A stretch of DNA of 64,000 nucleotides from Thereva unica (Eukaryota > Arthropoda > Insecta > Diptera > Therevidae), in the NCBI GenBank assembly GCA_949987705.1, contig OX465282.1:127368310-127432309 (forward strand), read 5' to 3'. A program made the translations under genes and the position numbers. Below, in pieces: positions 12,121 through 24,569 of this stretch; positions within the stretch are counted from its first letter, which is position 1, and every line of letters begins with the position of its first letter. The notes under the pieces are model-generated. The model was not told where the DNA came from and did not search any database. It saw only the letters and a list, made by a program, of their open reading frames with translations.

Positions 12121-12483
12121 TGCACAGTCGTTAGACGTAGACGCAGTTCTTAGACGTGGACACAATTTGCTCTGAAAAGGCAAGGTTGGTTGATGAGATT
12201 CAACAACAGCAGTCTTAATACTTTCTCGAGTAAAATTAAAGGAAGACCATTACAATAGGTGTACACCGACCCTGGTTCGAACAAAGTCCTCTGGTATATG
12301 CCGGTCATCAACAAAACATTTGGTGCAAATTATTTTTTTGTTTCAAATTTGCCGTCGAATGCCCGTTTGTGCAGCTCAGTACTTGGCCATTTAATTCTTG
12401 TGGTAAAGTTTGGCCATCGTGAGCCCGTATGTGCTCCCATGCGGCCGGTGTTCGCCTGTTGTAAGGACATCTTTTATTTTTAC

Positions 12484-12990
12484 TTTTTTTTTTTTTATGT
12501 GGCAGTGCTAAGCTCAGGAATCACCCTTTGTACTACTAGTCCGTCATGTCATTTGTCACGTCATGGTGCAATGTCTAGCAGTAAGCTTAGTACGGGGGGG
12601 GGGGGGGGGGGGGTTGGAGGGGTTATAAAGGAACGGGAGGGAATTGAAGAAGGTGGTGATGAACCCTGCGTTTGAACTCTTGGATGTTGTAGGAGCTCGG
12701 AAATACTGACTGCGAGAGATTATTCCACAGCCGAGTTGTTCTATTAACAAACGAATTCATATCTTGTTGAGTGCGTGAAAGGGGGAGTTGCAGGTGGAGG
12801 GAATGAGACGAGTGGGCTAATCTGGTGTTGCGGGTATAAGAATGCCGTGGAGGCAGGAGAGCGTTTAGCTCGGAGGAACAGTCACTATGATAGTAGCGAT
12901 AAAATTTTGTCAATGCTGCTACATTCCTACGGTGGCTGAGGGGGTCGATGGTGTAATTATGGTGGATTATTGTGTAATTTGTGCATAATA
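12484..12990 (-). pseudogene. Jockey-like retrotransposon ORF2 C-terminus and 3' end
   Basis: On the minus strand an open segment (12913 to 12623) includes ALLPPRHSYTRNTRLAHSS, LQLPLSRTQQDMNSFVNRTT, RLWNNLSQSVFPSSYNIQEF and KRRVHHHLLQFPPVPL, the typical C-terminus of a jockey-clade ORF2. The family-1 3' UTR and poly-A tail (poly-T at 12481-12496) follow. A run of 20 G lies in the 3' UTR. It is truncated at its 5' side. Confidence 0.8.
12594..12613. repeat. Poly-G run (20 bases)
   Basis: Twenty consecutive G on the + strand, followed by TTGGAGGGGTT. The sister copy near 4307 has only GGGGAGGGGG here, so the run expanded in this copy or is a sequencing-sensitive site. Confidence 0.9.
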
Positions 12991-13269
12991 ACGTAGGTTA
13001 TCTACTTAAAATAAAGGTCTTTAAAAAGTTAAGGGCTTATAAACATATCTCGTACAGGGCGCCAAAATACCTAAACTCGGCCCTGGTTCTTATGACACCA
13101 GCTTCTGAACCATGTTCCATTTTTAATCCTTTGGTAAATCCACTAGAAGAATGATTTCCTCCAACTCTGAAGTATACGGAATAATCTTCCTGAATTTCCT
13201 TTGAAATTGGAATTCACCAACCATATGATGAGATACGCGGGAAGTTGAAATGTTTAGGATACCGTTGAG

Positions 13270-13560
13270 GATATCCATATTTTCTGTGACTGTATTGGGA
13301 CCAGTTCGATTAGATCTGAAGTCTGGGAATGGAAATTTTCAAATATTGTCTCCATTGCAACGGCGAGAAAGATCTTCATAGCTCTAGTAATGGAAAAGAA
13401 AGGAAACCATTGCAGTCCGCTGCACTTGAGGATCGCCGTGACCTATATTTGGCTTTGGGCCACCAGACTATACTGGCATAAGTGAAATAGGTTTAACGAT
13501 CGTGCTGTACATCCAGTATATATTTGTGGTGTAAGACTCCAGTTCTCCAGAAGTCCTTTC
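13270..13560 (-). pseudogene. I/LOA-like RT thumb fragment, degenerate
   Basis: The minus strand gives YWMYSTIVKPI, SGGPKP and VQRTAMVSF..AMETIF, resembling the WLYxAIVRPxLTYGxxVWWPK...VQRLAC...TAAMETLL block downstream of non-LTR RT domains. It is heavily mutated; the assignment rests on this pattern alone. Confidence 0.5.
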
Positions 13561-13569
13561 TGCCATTTC

Positions 13570-15050
13570 CTTTTTCATCATTTCACAAATGACCTTCCCT
13601 AAGGACATGTTTTCAAGCAAGAATGTTTATTAATATACCTTAAAAGATCCACACCACCAAGAAACTCACTTTCTAAAATTATAAAATTTAAAATTACAAA
13701 ACGAAATTCCTGCGGGATTCCCCAAATAATTTTCATGACAAAACTAAAAGGGCAATGCACCACATAAAATTCAAAAATAATTAAATATACCAAAAAGTTT
13801 TTATCGAGCATCTTGTCCTACTTCTAAAAATATCTCCAAACTGGTGAATATCTTCTCAAAATATCTTTTTATCAACGCCACCTCTCGCCGTATTAAATTA
13901 AAAGGCGAAAAAAGTGAGGCATTCCTCAATCTGCTAAGAAGCAGGAATTAAGATAATTTTCGCGCTTAAGAGGAACACAAAACTCCTTGAGATTTTTTCA
14001 CTACATTTAAAATAATTCATTGTTTTCGCCAGGATTTTTATCATTTATGCTTTCGGGACGATGGTGAAAATTTCACTCGAGCACAAGTAGACAACAGGCG
14101 AAATTCTGTCGAGTTTAAACTAATTACTGCTCGGGTTTGAGTGCTTTCTCTCTCACTTAGCTAAATACTAACTAAAGACGAGCGAAATTTAGCTGAGGAA
14201 AAATTTCTTTAATTGAAGTCAAGTCGAGGCGACCTTTAACTCGGCGACTTTTGGCGCACACACAGTTGTGAGCTCATCCTGAAGGAAATTCCCAGACAAT
14301 GGAAGGAGTTCATTACGAGCAACCTCAGGAGCAAAAATAATAATAATAAAAATAAAAAAGGATTTGTGCTCGTGTCGTAATGAGGGGGTTATGGCGAACT
14401 CCGGGCAGCACGGGCTGAAAGGATAGTTGGAATTAATCAAAGGATTTTCATGAACTTTCCACCAACGACTGTCCACTGACGTCCATGAGAACGGGTTGAA
14501 GAACCGCGTACGTGTTTTTCGCGTAATTCACTGTCATTTGTCCGTGAGCTCTTATGATTCAATTTATTATTTTTTTCTGCTGTCAATGGAATCCACATTA
14601 TTTTCAAGGGGATTAAGGACATGGGAATTTTCATGCTTTTTTATAAGTATTTATTTTTAGAAAGTTTTTTTTTTGGTTTTATGCTTGGTGTTTGCTAAAG
14701 GCCCCAGATTTTTTCAGTCATTCGGAACGAGGAATGAGTTTTATGTAATTTGAATGGATTTTTCTTTTAATTACTTTTTTTTGGGGATGGGTGAAAATTG
14801 TTTTTGTTGATCCCATTTCATTCGTCTAAATGTATGTGGATTTCAACAACATAATGCGCAATATAAATGACGGCTTAACATTCCAAGAATTCCTTGAATT
14901 ATTTTGTAAAAATTGTATGGTTTGTCAATGCGATGAACAGTGTATTTGGATGAGTTTATGCTGAAGTTAATTTAACTGAGTTAGAGGCATATTAGAGACG
15001 ACGTAAACAACAACAAAATTTAGTGCAGTTGGTTCGAGTTGATTTGCAGA
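13570..15050. other. Unassigned, AT-rich
   Basis: No gene or clear repeat is seen. The stretch from 13850 to 14930 is unique-looking non-coding sequence. Confidence 0.5.
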
Positions 15051-15056
15051 TATAAA

Positions 15057-15388
15057 GCCCAGTTTACATCCCAAGCTCTGCAACTTTCTTGCAACAGAGA
15101 AAAAAGCATACAAATTTCTGTACGATAAAGCCCCGTATACATCCCAAAATCAACGCGAAAGTGCCCTTTGAAGCTCTTTTATCGCACCGAAATTTGTATG
15201 TTTTTTCTCTGTTGCACGAAAGTTTCAGAATTTTCGTGCAACAGAGAAAAAAGCATACAAATATCGGTGCGATAAGAGTTTCAAAGGGCACTTTCACGTT
15301 GACTTTGGAATGTAAACGCGTCTTAAGAGCTTTAAAGTACACTTTCGTGTTGACTTTGGGATATAAACTTGGGATGTACACCTTCTAA
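15057..15388. mobile_element. Foldback/MITE with near-perfect hairpin core
   Basis: The outer ends share TTTACATCCCAAG/CTTGGGATGTACA. Inside, about 15125-15223 and 15236-15330 are inverted copies around a short centre (GTTTCAGAA), each arm with GCAACAGAGAAAAAAGCATA, a TCGGTGCGATAA type motif and AAAGGGCACTTTC. It has no coding capacity despite two overlapping open frames, which mirror each other because of the palindrome. Confidence 0.78.
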
Positions 15389-15416
15389 GTGTATTCAAGT
15401 CTGTCAAAAAGGACTA

Positions 15417-15620
15417 CTATTTTTTATGTGCAAGTCCAAGCTTAATAGTCACCCTTTGTGCTACTACGAGGCGATGGAACTTCTGCTTGTATTCCTGGAT
15501 GTTGTTCACACCAAAGAGAAGAAATTCGGAAGAAGCATTCTGTAAAAAAATCAAACAAAACATTTTTGTAACGGGGACCCCATTTCGCAAATTCGATATC
15601 CTCAATAACAGCCAGAGACG
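15417..15620 (-). mobile_element. Family-1 retrotransposon 3' end, diverged
   Basis: TTTTTTATGTGCAAGTCCAAG, then CACCCTTTGTGCTACTA and later TTCCTGGATGTTGTTCACA, are recognisable pieces of the reversed family-1 tail, with an internal deletion. A further fragment of the family (ACCATGACGTGGACGACATA) lies near 15850 on the + strand. Confidence 0.55.
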
Positions 15621-16593
15621 AAACAGTCAGATTTAGCCTTATATGTTATGCCACTAACACGTAGTATCTCAACAGGAATGGAATTCCACAATAATAGAGC
15701 TCGCAGGCGTTCCTCGAATGAGCCACTTCCTATGCACTCATACAGCATCCATGAGTTTAAACGCTAGCTTCACCGACTCATCCTCATGCATAGACCAGAT
15801 TCCCCTTAATGTATCCTTTCCTTTTTTTATCCTTCGAGTTAAACTCACGTACCATGACGTGGACGACATAATGGACTAGTAGTATAAATGGTGACACCGG
15901 GGGCAGCTTACCAGCATTTCTGCCCACAGGGAACTATTCCTTACCGGACCCTGGTATGCCACCCAGAATTACCAGTCCGTTATGACATTTATATAATCCG
16001 TAATAGACAGAGTTTTCTTCAGGGCTCGTGAAATGTATAGGTGCATCAAATGATTCGTGGAATCTGACAATATAACCTCTAAGGTCCAAAAAGTATGTTT
16101 GCCCTATAATTCTTCTCTGTAGGTTATCGAGATGCTCTTCTCAATTCGTTTCTTTTCTTTACACTCCTCCTCAGAATTGATGATTCTGTGTCTATATAGC
16201 ATGATACGGTCTGCCCTGTTTTTCTTTCTTCGCTGGGCTATTACATTGTTAATACCTTGGCTTTACCGGCCGAACTGCACAAGTTCGAACTTCAATTTTA
16301 GGCTCAGTTCCCATACATTTTCACATAGTGAACTCAGCCTGAGTTCGGCAACAGAAAATAAAATTGAGATCGAACGTAAAAGCTCGCTCAAAAGAGAGTA
16401 ATCAACTGTAATAATGGAATATCATTCCAGTGGGCTTTTGCGTTTTTAACTCCTGGCGAAAAAGCAACAACAATTTCAAGCTGAACTCTACATGCCAACC
16501 GATGAAGGCACTTATGCGAATTGAACTGAACTCTATTGAACTGAGGCTGGTGAAGCCGGGGTATAAGTTTGTTTATTCTTAAAGCCTGAATCT

Positions 16594-16740
16594 AATATCA
16601 TGTGCCGTAACGTAACCGTACGTACCCTAACGTACGAACATGAGTGTTCATATGGCACCGACCTAAATTGACTTAATGAACATGCATACACATATTCGAT
16701 CGTTAGGGCACGAACGGTTACGGTACGACACGTCATATTT
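16594..16740. repeat. Inverted repeat, about 145 bp
   Basis: The left arm GTGCCGTAACGTAACCGTAC is mirrored at the right by GAACGGTTACGGTACGACAC; inner parts CCTAACG and ATGTTCAT-type words also pair. It is probably a short MITE. Confidence 0.55.
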
Positions 16741-16744
16741 GGTT

Positions 16745-19560
16745 CAAGCTTGAGCCTGCACTACACTACTCATGAAGTTGGTCGAAGTCGAGAAGGTAGA
16801 GAGGTACTTCGATTCGTGTAATTTTACTTCGCCTCTTTGGCGTTTTTGCGCTCGAGTCAAAGGATTAGAGGTTTGTGGGGTGCCCGGCGACTGAGGCAAG
16901 GTTTCGCGAGTGTGTAGTTAGTAACAAACTCGGTACTTCGATCAACTTCGAGTAGTACTGTGCCGAAGCAACTTCGCCAGTAGTGTAATGCAGGCTTTAC
17001 GTCCAGGAGGTACTCATATTCACTCCTAATTTGCTCTTCTTTTTATTCTGGACATTCATTTTCCGTCTCCATCCTGTCCGAGATTGTGCAGTAGAGTTCA
17101 TAGCTAGAACTAAGAAAGCCAGAAAGGGTAGGTAGCCCTTCGCTGGAATATGTAGTTGGTTATCGATTTGATACGACGACGGTTAGATTTTAACTCGCCA
17201 AAAAAAAACATTTTCGTTCAATTTTTTTTTTTTAATCTCAATTTCTCCCAAATGTCTGGGGTTTTTGTAGTTTTTGTCCGGCTTTGGCAATTTGGGTGAT
17301 GGCAGTCCTGAGTGTCTTCCATGCAAAACTGCTGGCAATCCTCAAAAAACGCCTATAAAGATATATTATTGTTAGGCGCAAATTATATACCATATAAGGT
17401 CCAGATTGGCTAGCAAATACAAGATCACTCCGCCGCGGGTATCCCGTTACAGAAAAAGGGAGGTTAACGAGATGGTAATACTATGAGCGAATCTTGTAGG
17501 CATGGCTCTTGCTAAATCCGGCTTTCATATGGTGTGGTTGATATCATATATTTCAAAAGGTGTTTGAAGAAACAGAAAGACATAGTTTCGCTTGAACCCG
17601 TCTTTCCCGCAACACCACAAAACGCATATTCCCAATTATTTTTAAATATTTATTTTCTTAAGAACAATTTATTTAACTCTTCTAAAATTCGTAGTAAGTA
17701 TTCTTAAATTAAAATTCATTTCAACAATTTTACAAGAAAAATCCTCCATTTTTTTTAACAGCAAATGAAAACAAACTCAATTCGCTTTCTTCGTTAATTT
17801 ATCGCTTATTTTTCTTTGCTAATTTCCTTAAATTTTTCTCAAATTGAAGCGTGTTTCGACGTCATTGATATCAGCGTAAACAAATATTGCATTGGCGAAA
17901 ACATTCGATTTCCTTGGCAATTTAAACAGCGTCTTAATCAAGTGTCGAAAGAACTTCACACGACTCCAGCGAATTTTCACCGCCCGCGATTTTTCCGTTT
18001 CTTTGTTTTCGCGTTTGAAGTTTGACCTTAATTAAAATTTTTCGATTTTATTTACATTATGGAAAAAGAAGGAAATTACATTCTATACATTTGAAAATAA
18101 ATCGATAACAATAAAAATAGTGAATTTATTATTTTCGGCCTTAACAACGGCCCAGCAGCAGAGCAATTTTCATTTTCGCGCAGATGTGGCTTAGAAATTT
18201 TAATTTGAAAAAAATTTATCTCTTTCCTCGATATCATTCATTAAAGTATTTTTTTTAATTACTCCTGCCACAGAAATACTGTTCGAATTTTTATTTTTAT
18301 TCTTTGGATGATGGATTGGAAAAGCATTAAAACTCTGTGGTTTTTTTTTTAATGAAAAGCTCCCACACAATTCACCACCCACAATTTTTCGTTGTGTTTA
18401 AAAGTTACACAAAGCATTATTCGATGGCGCGCGATAGAACAACGCGCGCGCGGCGAAAATCGCGAGAATATTTCCGATACACACACAGAAATGAATATTG
18501 ACAAGGAAATCCATCATCAAATTAAAAGGAAATTTTATCAACTTTTCCATGAAAGTTATTTTGAAGGACATTTAATTAAATCTTTGCTTGTCGGCAAAAT
18601 TGAGCGTTCAAATTGATTTTAATTTGTAATTTAGCTTTTGAGCGAAAATGTTTTTTAAATCACTTTTTTTGTTGTCAATTTAATTTTATTGATAAATTGG
18701 TGCGGGATTTGCTTTATCGGTGAATGGTGGTGGATTGTGTTTGATCTTTTTTTTTCTTGTTAAAAATTGTTTCTTTTTCTTCGGGCGTCCTTTGACCCAG
18801 TTTGACAGGTTGGCTTTTAATAACCAGTGATTATTTTGCTTAATAAGTTGACAAATCTTGAAATATGTCTATTACCAGTGGAAAATGGTGAACCTATTTG
18901 ACAGTCTTCTTTGGTGATGTATAGGGTTCACAAGTGCCGCGGCCACTTCACTTCGCTTATTGTACTACAACCCTATACCGCAACAGTCCTCCAATTTGTG
19001 GGCCAGACCGCTTGAACAAGTTCAGAATTATGCGCAGTGATTTTTTGCTTAGACTTCATTTTTCGAGCTGCTCTCGCAGGCCACACAGAGATTATGAAGA
19101 GCAGAATCACCCTTCTCAAGGCATGTGGAGTCCTCCGCTCTGTCCATTCTTCCATAAGTGGTAATTCGGGGTCCAACTTAAGCTATAAATCAATAGAGAC
19201 ATAGACCTCATTCTAGATTGAAATCACAAAAATGTCCCGTCGAATTTAATGCTTCCAAAATGAAGCATGATGTACTACTTCTACAAAACTTGCAAAATCT
19301 CCTCAACGAGTTTCAGTGGGCAATGAAGAACTTATCGCTGAACTTCTTAACAATTCAGACATGACATTAACCAAGGACCTGCGATAGTATGTTGAGATAT
19401 TCCAAATCGCCAAATAACCATCGAAGTGGCTGGGATTTGTTAAGAGTTGTAAATTTCAACTTGGCTTTGGCTGTAATGTACTTCCTACTATCGACCTCTT
19501 CTTAAATGAGGGCGCATTGATTTCATCACCCTTTGAGCGACGATTTGAATTTTACAGCCC
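16745..19560. other. Unassigned; unique stretch with CpG-rich patch near 18420
   Basis: No coding gene is seen. The part at 17600-18750 looks single-copy and AT-rich, with a CG-dense patch at 18425-18465 (GCGCGCGATAGAACAACGCG) that stands out and could be regulatory. No promoter element is certain. Confidence 0.45.
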
Positions 19561-19731
19561 TTCTTAGTATCATAGCGTTTGTTGTACTAAAATAGTCTTC
19601 CCTCCACTTCACAATCTTATATCTACAACACCAGATTACCACTCGATTCTCATTCCTTCTGATTCAACTGTGATACATGTTTTCGCAGTCAGTATTTTGG
19701 AACTCCTATGTATAACATACAAAGTGAAAGA

Positions 19732-20520
19732 CTAGAGGCTCAGGAAAGGCTCTTTATACTGTCGACAATCTATTTTGTTCGTATAGAGAAGATAGTGAAG
19801 AAGGAGAAGTGAAGGAAGGAACTGCCACAACCAAGCCGTGACATTTTTGGGAGGTCGTAGCCTGAAAGTTTTCGCCTTGAAGCCAAGTATCACCACACAC
19901 CTCCTTAGCCGCCAACTGGATGGGGCCTGCAGCCCCAGAAAACTGACACAAATCTTCATGTCTGTGGGCACTTATCGTTAGTTTGTACCTGAAGATCTGA
20001 ACTCCTATTCAGTCTCAAACCGTGAATTTACGGCCCGAGTTCACGTCGAATCCACTTGAAACTGAAAGCAATGCACGAAAACTACCCACAATCCCGTTCG
20101 CGGGTGTTCATGACGTGAGTCTGAAGCCGCCTTAAGTCACAAACAGATTAGCGCGGAGGGGGTGAAGCCGGCCACCTGCGAGAAAATTTTCCATACATTT
20201 AATTTCTCTGCCCTAATAACTGCCCATGGTGTTAGGAAATATTTGTGGTCCGTGTATTTTAATTGTTTTCCAGACACCAATCTGCTTGAGCCTTTAAAGT
20301 TCTCGTTGAGGCCATGAACATTTTTGCACTTGAATCAACAACCTGCTATGCTAAACTGCCGTCTTCGCCTGTGTGTCTGTAGGGAATCATGACATCATCT
20401 GCATGCCACGGCCTGTCAGGCGGATACCTGAAGTCCACATCCTTCAATCAGGTTGAGTATTGTGTGGCCTTCACCGGGCCGTGCCTGCCGGCGGCTTGTA
20501 AGTGAATGAGGTCTTCAGCG
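19732..20520. repeat. Composite dispersed repeats (family B and a shared 100-bp block)
   Basis: The first 100 bp (GAAAGACTAGAGGCTCAG, TACTGTCGACAATCTA) recur at 54425-54560. After it, sequence from about 19850 to 20520 matches other family-B copies: GCCTGAAAG, GAAGATCTGAACTCCTATTC and, at the right, GGGAATCATGACATCATCTG with GTGCCTGCCGGCGGCTTGTA. Non-coding. Confidence 0.6.
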
Positions 20521-20524
20521 GAGA

Positions 20525-23340
20525 AACATGTTTTACTTAATTTGACCCAGTTTTCTAGCAATTTTACACTGTTTCTTGAGGGAAAAAAATCACGTGGTCG
20601 AGACCTCCCCCCGCCTACATGAGATTAAATGAAATTCGGCTCACATCGGGGTTGCATGCTCCCATAGTGAAGCTCATATTTCGTTGCCTTATCTTTGTTG
20701 AGTTTGTCTGCTTCACTGGTTGAGTCTGTTCATTCAGAGGCTCCCTTTAAGGTTCCGGAACTTAAATAGTATTTTAAACAGTAGCAGGTTGTCAGTTTGT
20801 TGCTCAGTCATTTGCTAGGGTTTATACACCAAGTTCTCACGTGCACCCTTCAACCTCTTCTACAGCTTGCTTCTGCCTCGGACTTGGCTTTCCTTGCTAT
20901 AACGTTGTACAAAATGACTTAATGTTTCTAGACACTATTGACAAGTTATTCTGTCCCCACCTATACAATCAAAATTTACTGTATGGAATGTTATTTAATT
21001 TCATCCTTAATTAAAATTTTTGGATTGTTTTAAAAAAAAAACTAGGAATCACTCTCTAGCTTACTTATCCTCTACATCACCTTATAATCGAATGGCTTAT
21101 ACCAAAATCATCTTCCATATTTAAAGCAAATATCAATTAACTACATATTTGGATGTAATCAATAACCAATCATCTACTTTAAGAGCACACCAACAACATA
21201 CATTAAAGTTCAATTAAACTAAAATGATTTTAAGCAAACATTTACATTTTTCGTAATAAGTTTCAAGTGTACCGAAGTACGTACATCCCTTAAGGAGAGC
21301 TGAATAAGTTATTGTTTTTATACACCCGTAGCAATCTGGATTAATGAGATACAGGAGAAGCACTACCTAGTACATAAAACAACTTGCAGCGCAAAGCTAC
21401 ACTATAAAAGATCCTTAAAACAGATTGTAGATAATGTTAAACAAGTAAACTTTCCAGGTGAATTTTTAAATATGTCTTGAGTTTCCTGCAGGATTTTAAG
21501 AATGTTCGTCTGTCTGACCTAAAATGTGTTGCTAATTAAGGATTTATGTAATCGATTGTTTGTTGCTGAAGAATTGTTTTAATAGAATAAGAAATTTGTA
21601 GATTTATAGTGATTAAAAGTAATTTTAAGAACTTAGTTGGGAATGTATTCTTTAATTCACGTTTATTTTTCAAAAGGGGAAGAGACTATGTAGATGAAAT
21701 TGCATGCTGGTGATGTTATATCTATAAAAATCAAGCTGCACTTTGTGGTTACTCTTTGTTACTTGAGCAGGTTCTTTGATGATAAAAATAGCACAGTCCT
21801 TAGAAGAAATTCTGCTCAACTTAATCAGAAAGTGGAACAAAAGTACTTTGAAGTCATTTTTTCCTCTGATCGAAACCAAATATAGCAAAACATCATCGAA
21901 CATTTCCTTTTAACATAAAAAAACGTGAGGTTTTATTTGCGTCAAAGTGAAACTTCTAAAATTACATTCAACCCACTACACATGTCAATGGTGTTTATTT
22001 TTAAATTTTTACAAGAAACGCTCCAACAAACATAGTAAAATCCTACAAACGGTTTACTCATTCACAAAAAATCCCAACAATACACAAACTAAATCCAATT
22101 TTAAACAACTGCACAGAGAAATCTTATTTAATTCGAATACATATTGTAGAACGCGCGATAAAAGTTCTATACTCAATTAACGATCGGCTCATATATGTAA
22201 ACGAAGACAGAAATAACGACGATCTCTTATGGCTTAACATCGGCCATAAAATGCTCCAATTAGCCGCGAAGATAAATCAACATTAAGGCGGAAAATTTAT
22301 ACTACATACATACATATGCATGCACCAAGAAAATTTCGGACTCAAGTGTCTTGATACTGTGCAGAGCAATTAAAAAATAAACAATCATAAAAGATTGACG
22401 GGGGCGTAATCTTTAAAATCGTCGTCCATCAAAACTAAACCAAACAAATCGCTCAGCTCTCAATTTGCCCCGCAATACCCCGCCTAAACTGCCGACGACG
22501 CACTTTTAGCGATGCGCAGCCGGATCAATTAGAAAATCGCGCGCGAGGAGGGCGGGCGAGCTATGCCGGAAAAAGAGATCGCGCGATGATCAAATATACA
22601 TTTTCTTCCAATCCGATAAAATCGGAGCAAATAAACATGAAACAAACAAATCGGCTAGGAATTTCTTGCGATTATATTGCGCTTGATCCTTTGGAATTAT
22701 TTACTGAACAATTAATCCAGTACAATTTTGCGATGTTTTGCGATATTATTCGATGTTCATTGCTTGTTCATTTCGTGTAACGATGGGGCGCGCGATCTGT
22801 TTCTTTTGTCGCCGCCAGATACAATGCAGATCGTTGTGTATTTTTAGAAACACCGTTTTTTTTTGTTTGGGATGGTTAACAAGTCCACAGCCATATATAC
22901 GCGCGGAGGATGAAGTGAAGATTGCTCTAGTTTAAGTATGGTATTTGGCGATTTAGGTAAGTGGCTTTCGGTACTCGTTCGGGGATCGTGAATGATGAGT
23001 GGACGATTTTAATGCGTTTTTGAAAATATTTCGATGAATAATAATATTTATTAATAATTATTTCATTGAAGAATTTTGTGGGAAATATTTTGATGGTATT
23101 ACAAATTGTGATAATTACCAATTTCTATGAAATGATAAATTAATCTTAATTAAAAAGCATTTTAGTAATTTATTAGTTTAATAAAAATGGCTAGCAAACT
23201 AATTAGAACACCCAAGCACAAAACTTTATTTAACCACTTCTCTTCTCTAATGACATGCCATCTCTGCCGTTCCTTCCTAAGGCGCTACACCCCATATCGA
23301 GCCTTGGCCTCCTCTAAAGATTTTTTCCAGTTTATACGAT
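20525..23340. other. Unassigned; CpG-rich candidate regulatory island about 22430-22610
   Basis: No exon is recognised. About 20950-22350 is AT-rich. At 22440-22600 CG content rises sharply (GCCGACGACG, AAAATCGCGCGCGAGGAGGG, GAGATCGCGCGATGA), in sequence that looks unique. It could be a promoter or enhancer of pbl or of a neighbour, but I see no decisive TATA or initiator. Confidence 0.4.
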
Positions 23341-23354
23341 TTCTAGCGATTTCT

Positions 23355-23571
23355 GCTCTGCAAATCTCAGGTTTCGAAAGTGTGTTATTTCAAAACGCTT
23401 AAAGCGTTTTATTTTGACGTCACCTATTTGAATAACACTGTAGTCATTTTTTAAATATATTTTAGTGTTTTAAAAGTGTTTACAACGTTAATCAAATGGG
23501 GGACGTCACAATAAAACACTTTAAGTGTTTTGAAGTAACACACTTTCAAAAGCTCAGATTTGTAGTGCAGC
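23355..23571. mobile_element. Short inverted-repeat MITE, about 215 bp
   Basis: Left CAAATCTCAGGTTTCGAAAG, TGTGTTATTTCAAAACGCTT and TTTTATTTTGACGTC are mirrored at the right as GACGTCACAATAAAACACTT, TTGAAGTAACACACTTTC and AGCTCAGATTTG. The arms are about 75 bp; no coding. Confidence 0.78.
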
Positions 23572-23644
23572 TACACTTTCTCGCACTAGTTTTTTTGTAT
23601 CCCCGTTTCGTCTATTCTTGCCATATGTTCTGTATACCTTAACC

Positions 23645-24339
23645 CAGCGGTCGACAACCTTTGGCACCTGTGCCACTAGTTGACACGCGAGAAGATCCCT
23701 GGCGGCAAGTCCGTTAAAAATGCACGAATGCTATAGAGGCATGCGCACTTAGCTACTCTGATACATATATATATCAGGGAACATAGACGTAGGACATTAC
23801 GTACGGAATATACCGTATACGGAATATACGGTAACCACCGAGAACGCACTTCACTCGAACATTGATATAAAGGCCCACATTTACATACAGGCGGCCGGCA
23901 GGCCGTGGCCTGAAGGTTTCTCGCCTTAAATCCAAGTATTTACCACAAGCCAACTTGATGGCGCCTGCAGTCCAGGAAAACTGACAACTGAGTTGAAACC
24001 AATATCCTGACAAACTGACTGGCCTCAATGAAAATTTCAGACTGAATAGAAGTTCAGATCTTCAAACCCAGACTAACGATAAATACCCAAAGACATAAAA
24101 TGTTTTGTCAGTTTTCCTGGATTGCAGGACCAATCCAGTTGGCATCCTTTGAGTGTGGGACTACATTTCGCCTCAAGGCGAATAAGCTTCAGGCAACGTT
24201 CTGCCGGCGCTCTGTATGTGAATCGCCCTACCATATTCCTAATTTTAATTTAATGTATATTCCCGAATTGCCTTCGTGCCACCAGAGATTTTCTCACGTA
24301 CCAACTAGTGACACGCGTGCCATAGGTTGCCGACCCCTG
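23645..24339. mobile_element. hAT-like non-autonomous element, about 695 bp
   Basis: Left end CAGCGGTCGACAACCTTTGG; reverse complement of the right end CAGGGGTCGGCAACCTATGG. Both continue into a similar CACTAGTTG..ACGCGAGAA stretch, about 50 bp of terminal inverted repeat. CAGxGGTCGGCAACC tips are typical of hAT elements. An 8-bp target duplication is not clear. The interior contains family-B sequence arranged as an inner inverted repeat (23885-23970 against 24110-24225). Confidence 0.7.
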
Positions 24340-24346
24340 CCTATTA

Positions 24347-24565
24347 TTAACCTATTATTCTTGAAGGACTCAGGCCATTTGGAGTCTCTTCTTCCAGCCA
24401 TCTCTGAGTTTTGCTAAATTCACTCCAGGTTGTTATACGAAATTTCCGTGTATCTTTTAGCACGCCATCCATCTGCGTACGCTTTGCTTTGCCATTGAAA
24501 ATCTGGGCTAGTATTCTTTCTTCAGAAGCTCGTTCAATGTGTCCGGCCCATTGTAGGCTACTCAA
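24347..24565 (-). pseudogene. RTE-like retrotransposon C-terminal fragment
   Basis: Minus-strand frame LQWAGHIERASEERILAQIF, NGKAKRT, then DGVLKDTRKFRITTW. This matches the LRWxGHVxRMxxxR...GRPxxRWxDxVxxDLRxLG pattern at the end of RTE/BovB-type ORFs. No stop interrupts these 70 codons, but no upstream RT is present. Confidence 0.65.
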
Positions 24566-24569
24566 TATT

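Noticed and set aside
12259..12675. 138-codon + strand open frame
   Set aside because: Its end runs through the reversed 3' tail and poly-G of a retroelement; not a gene.
15064..15388. Two overlapping open frames of about 100 codons on opposite strands
   Set aside because: They are mirror images produced by a hairpin element.
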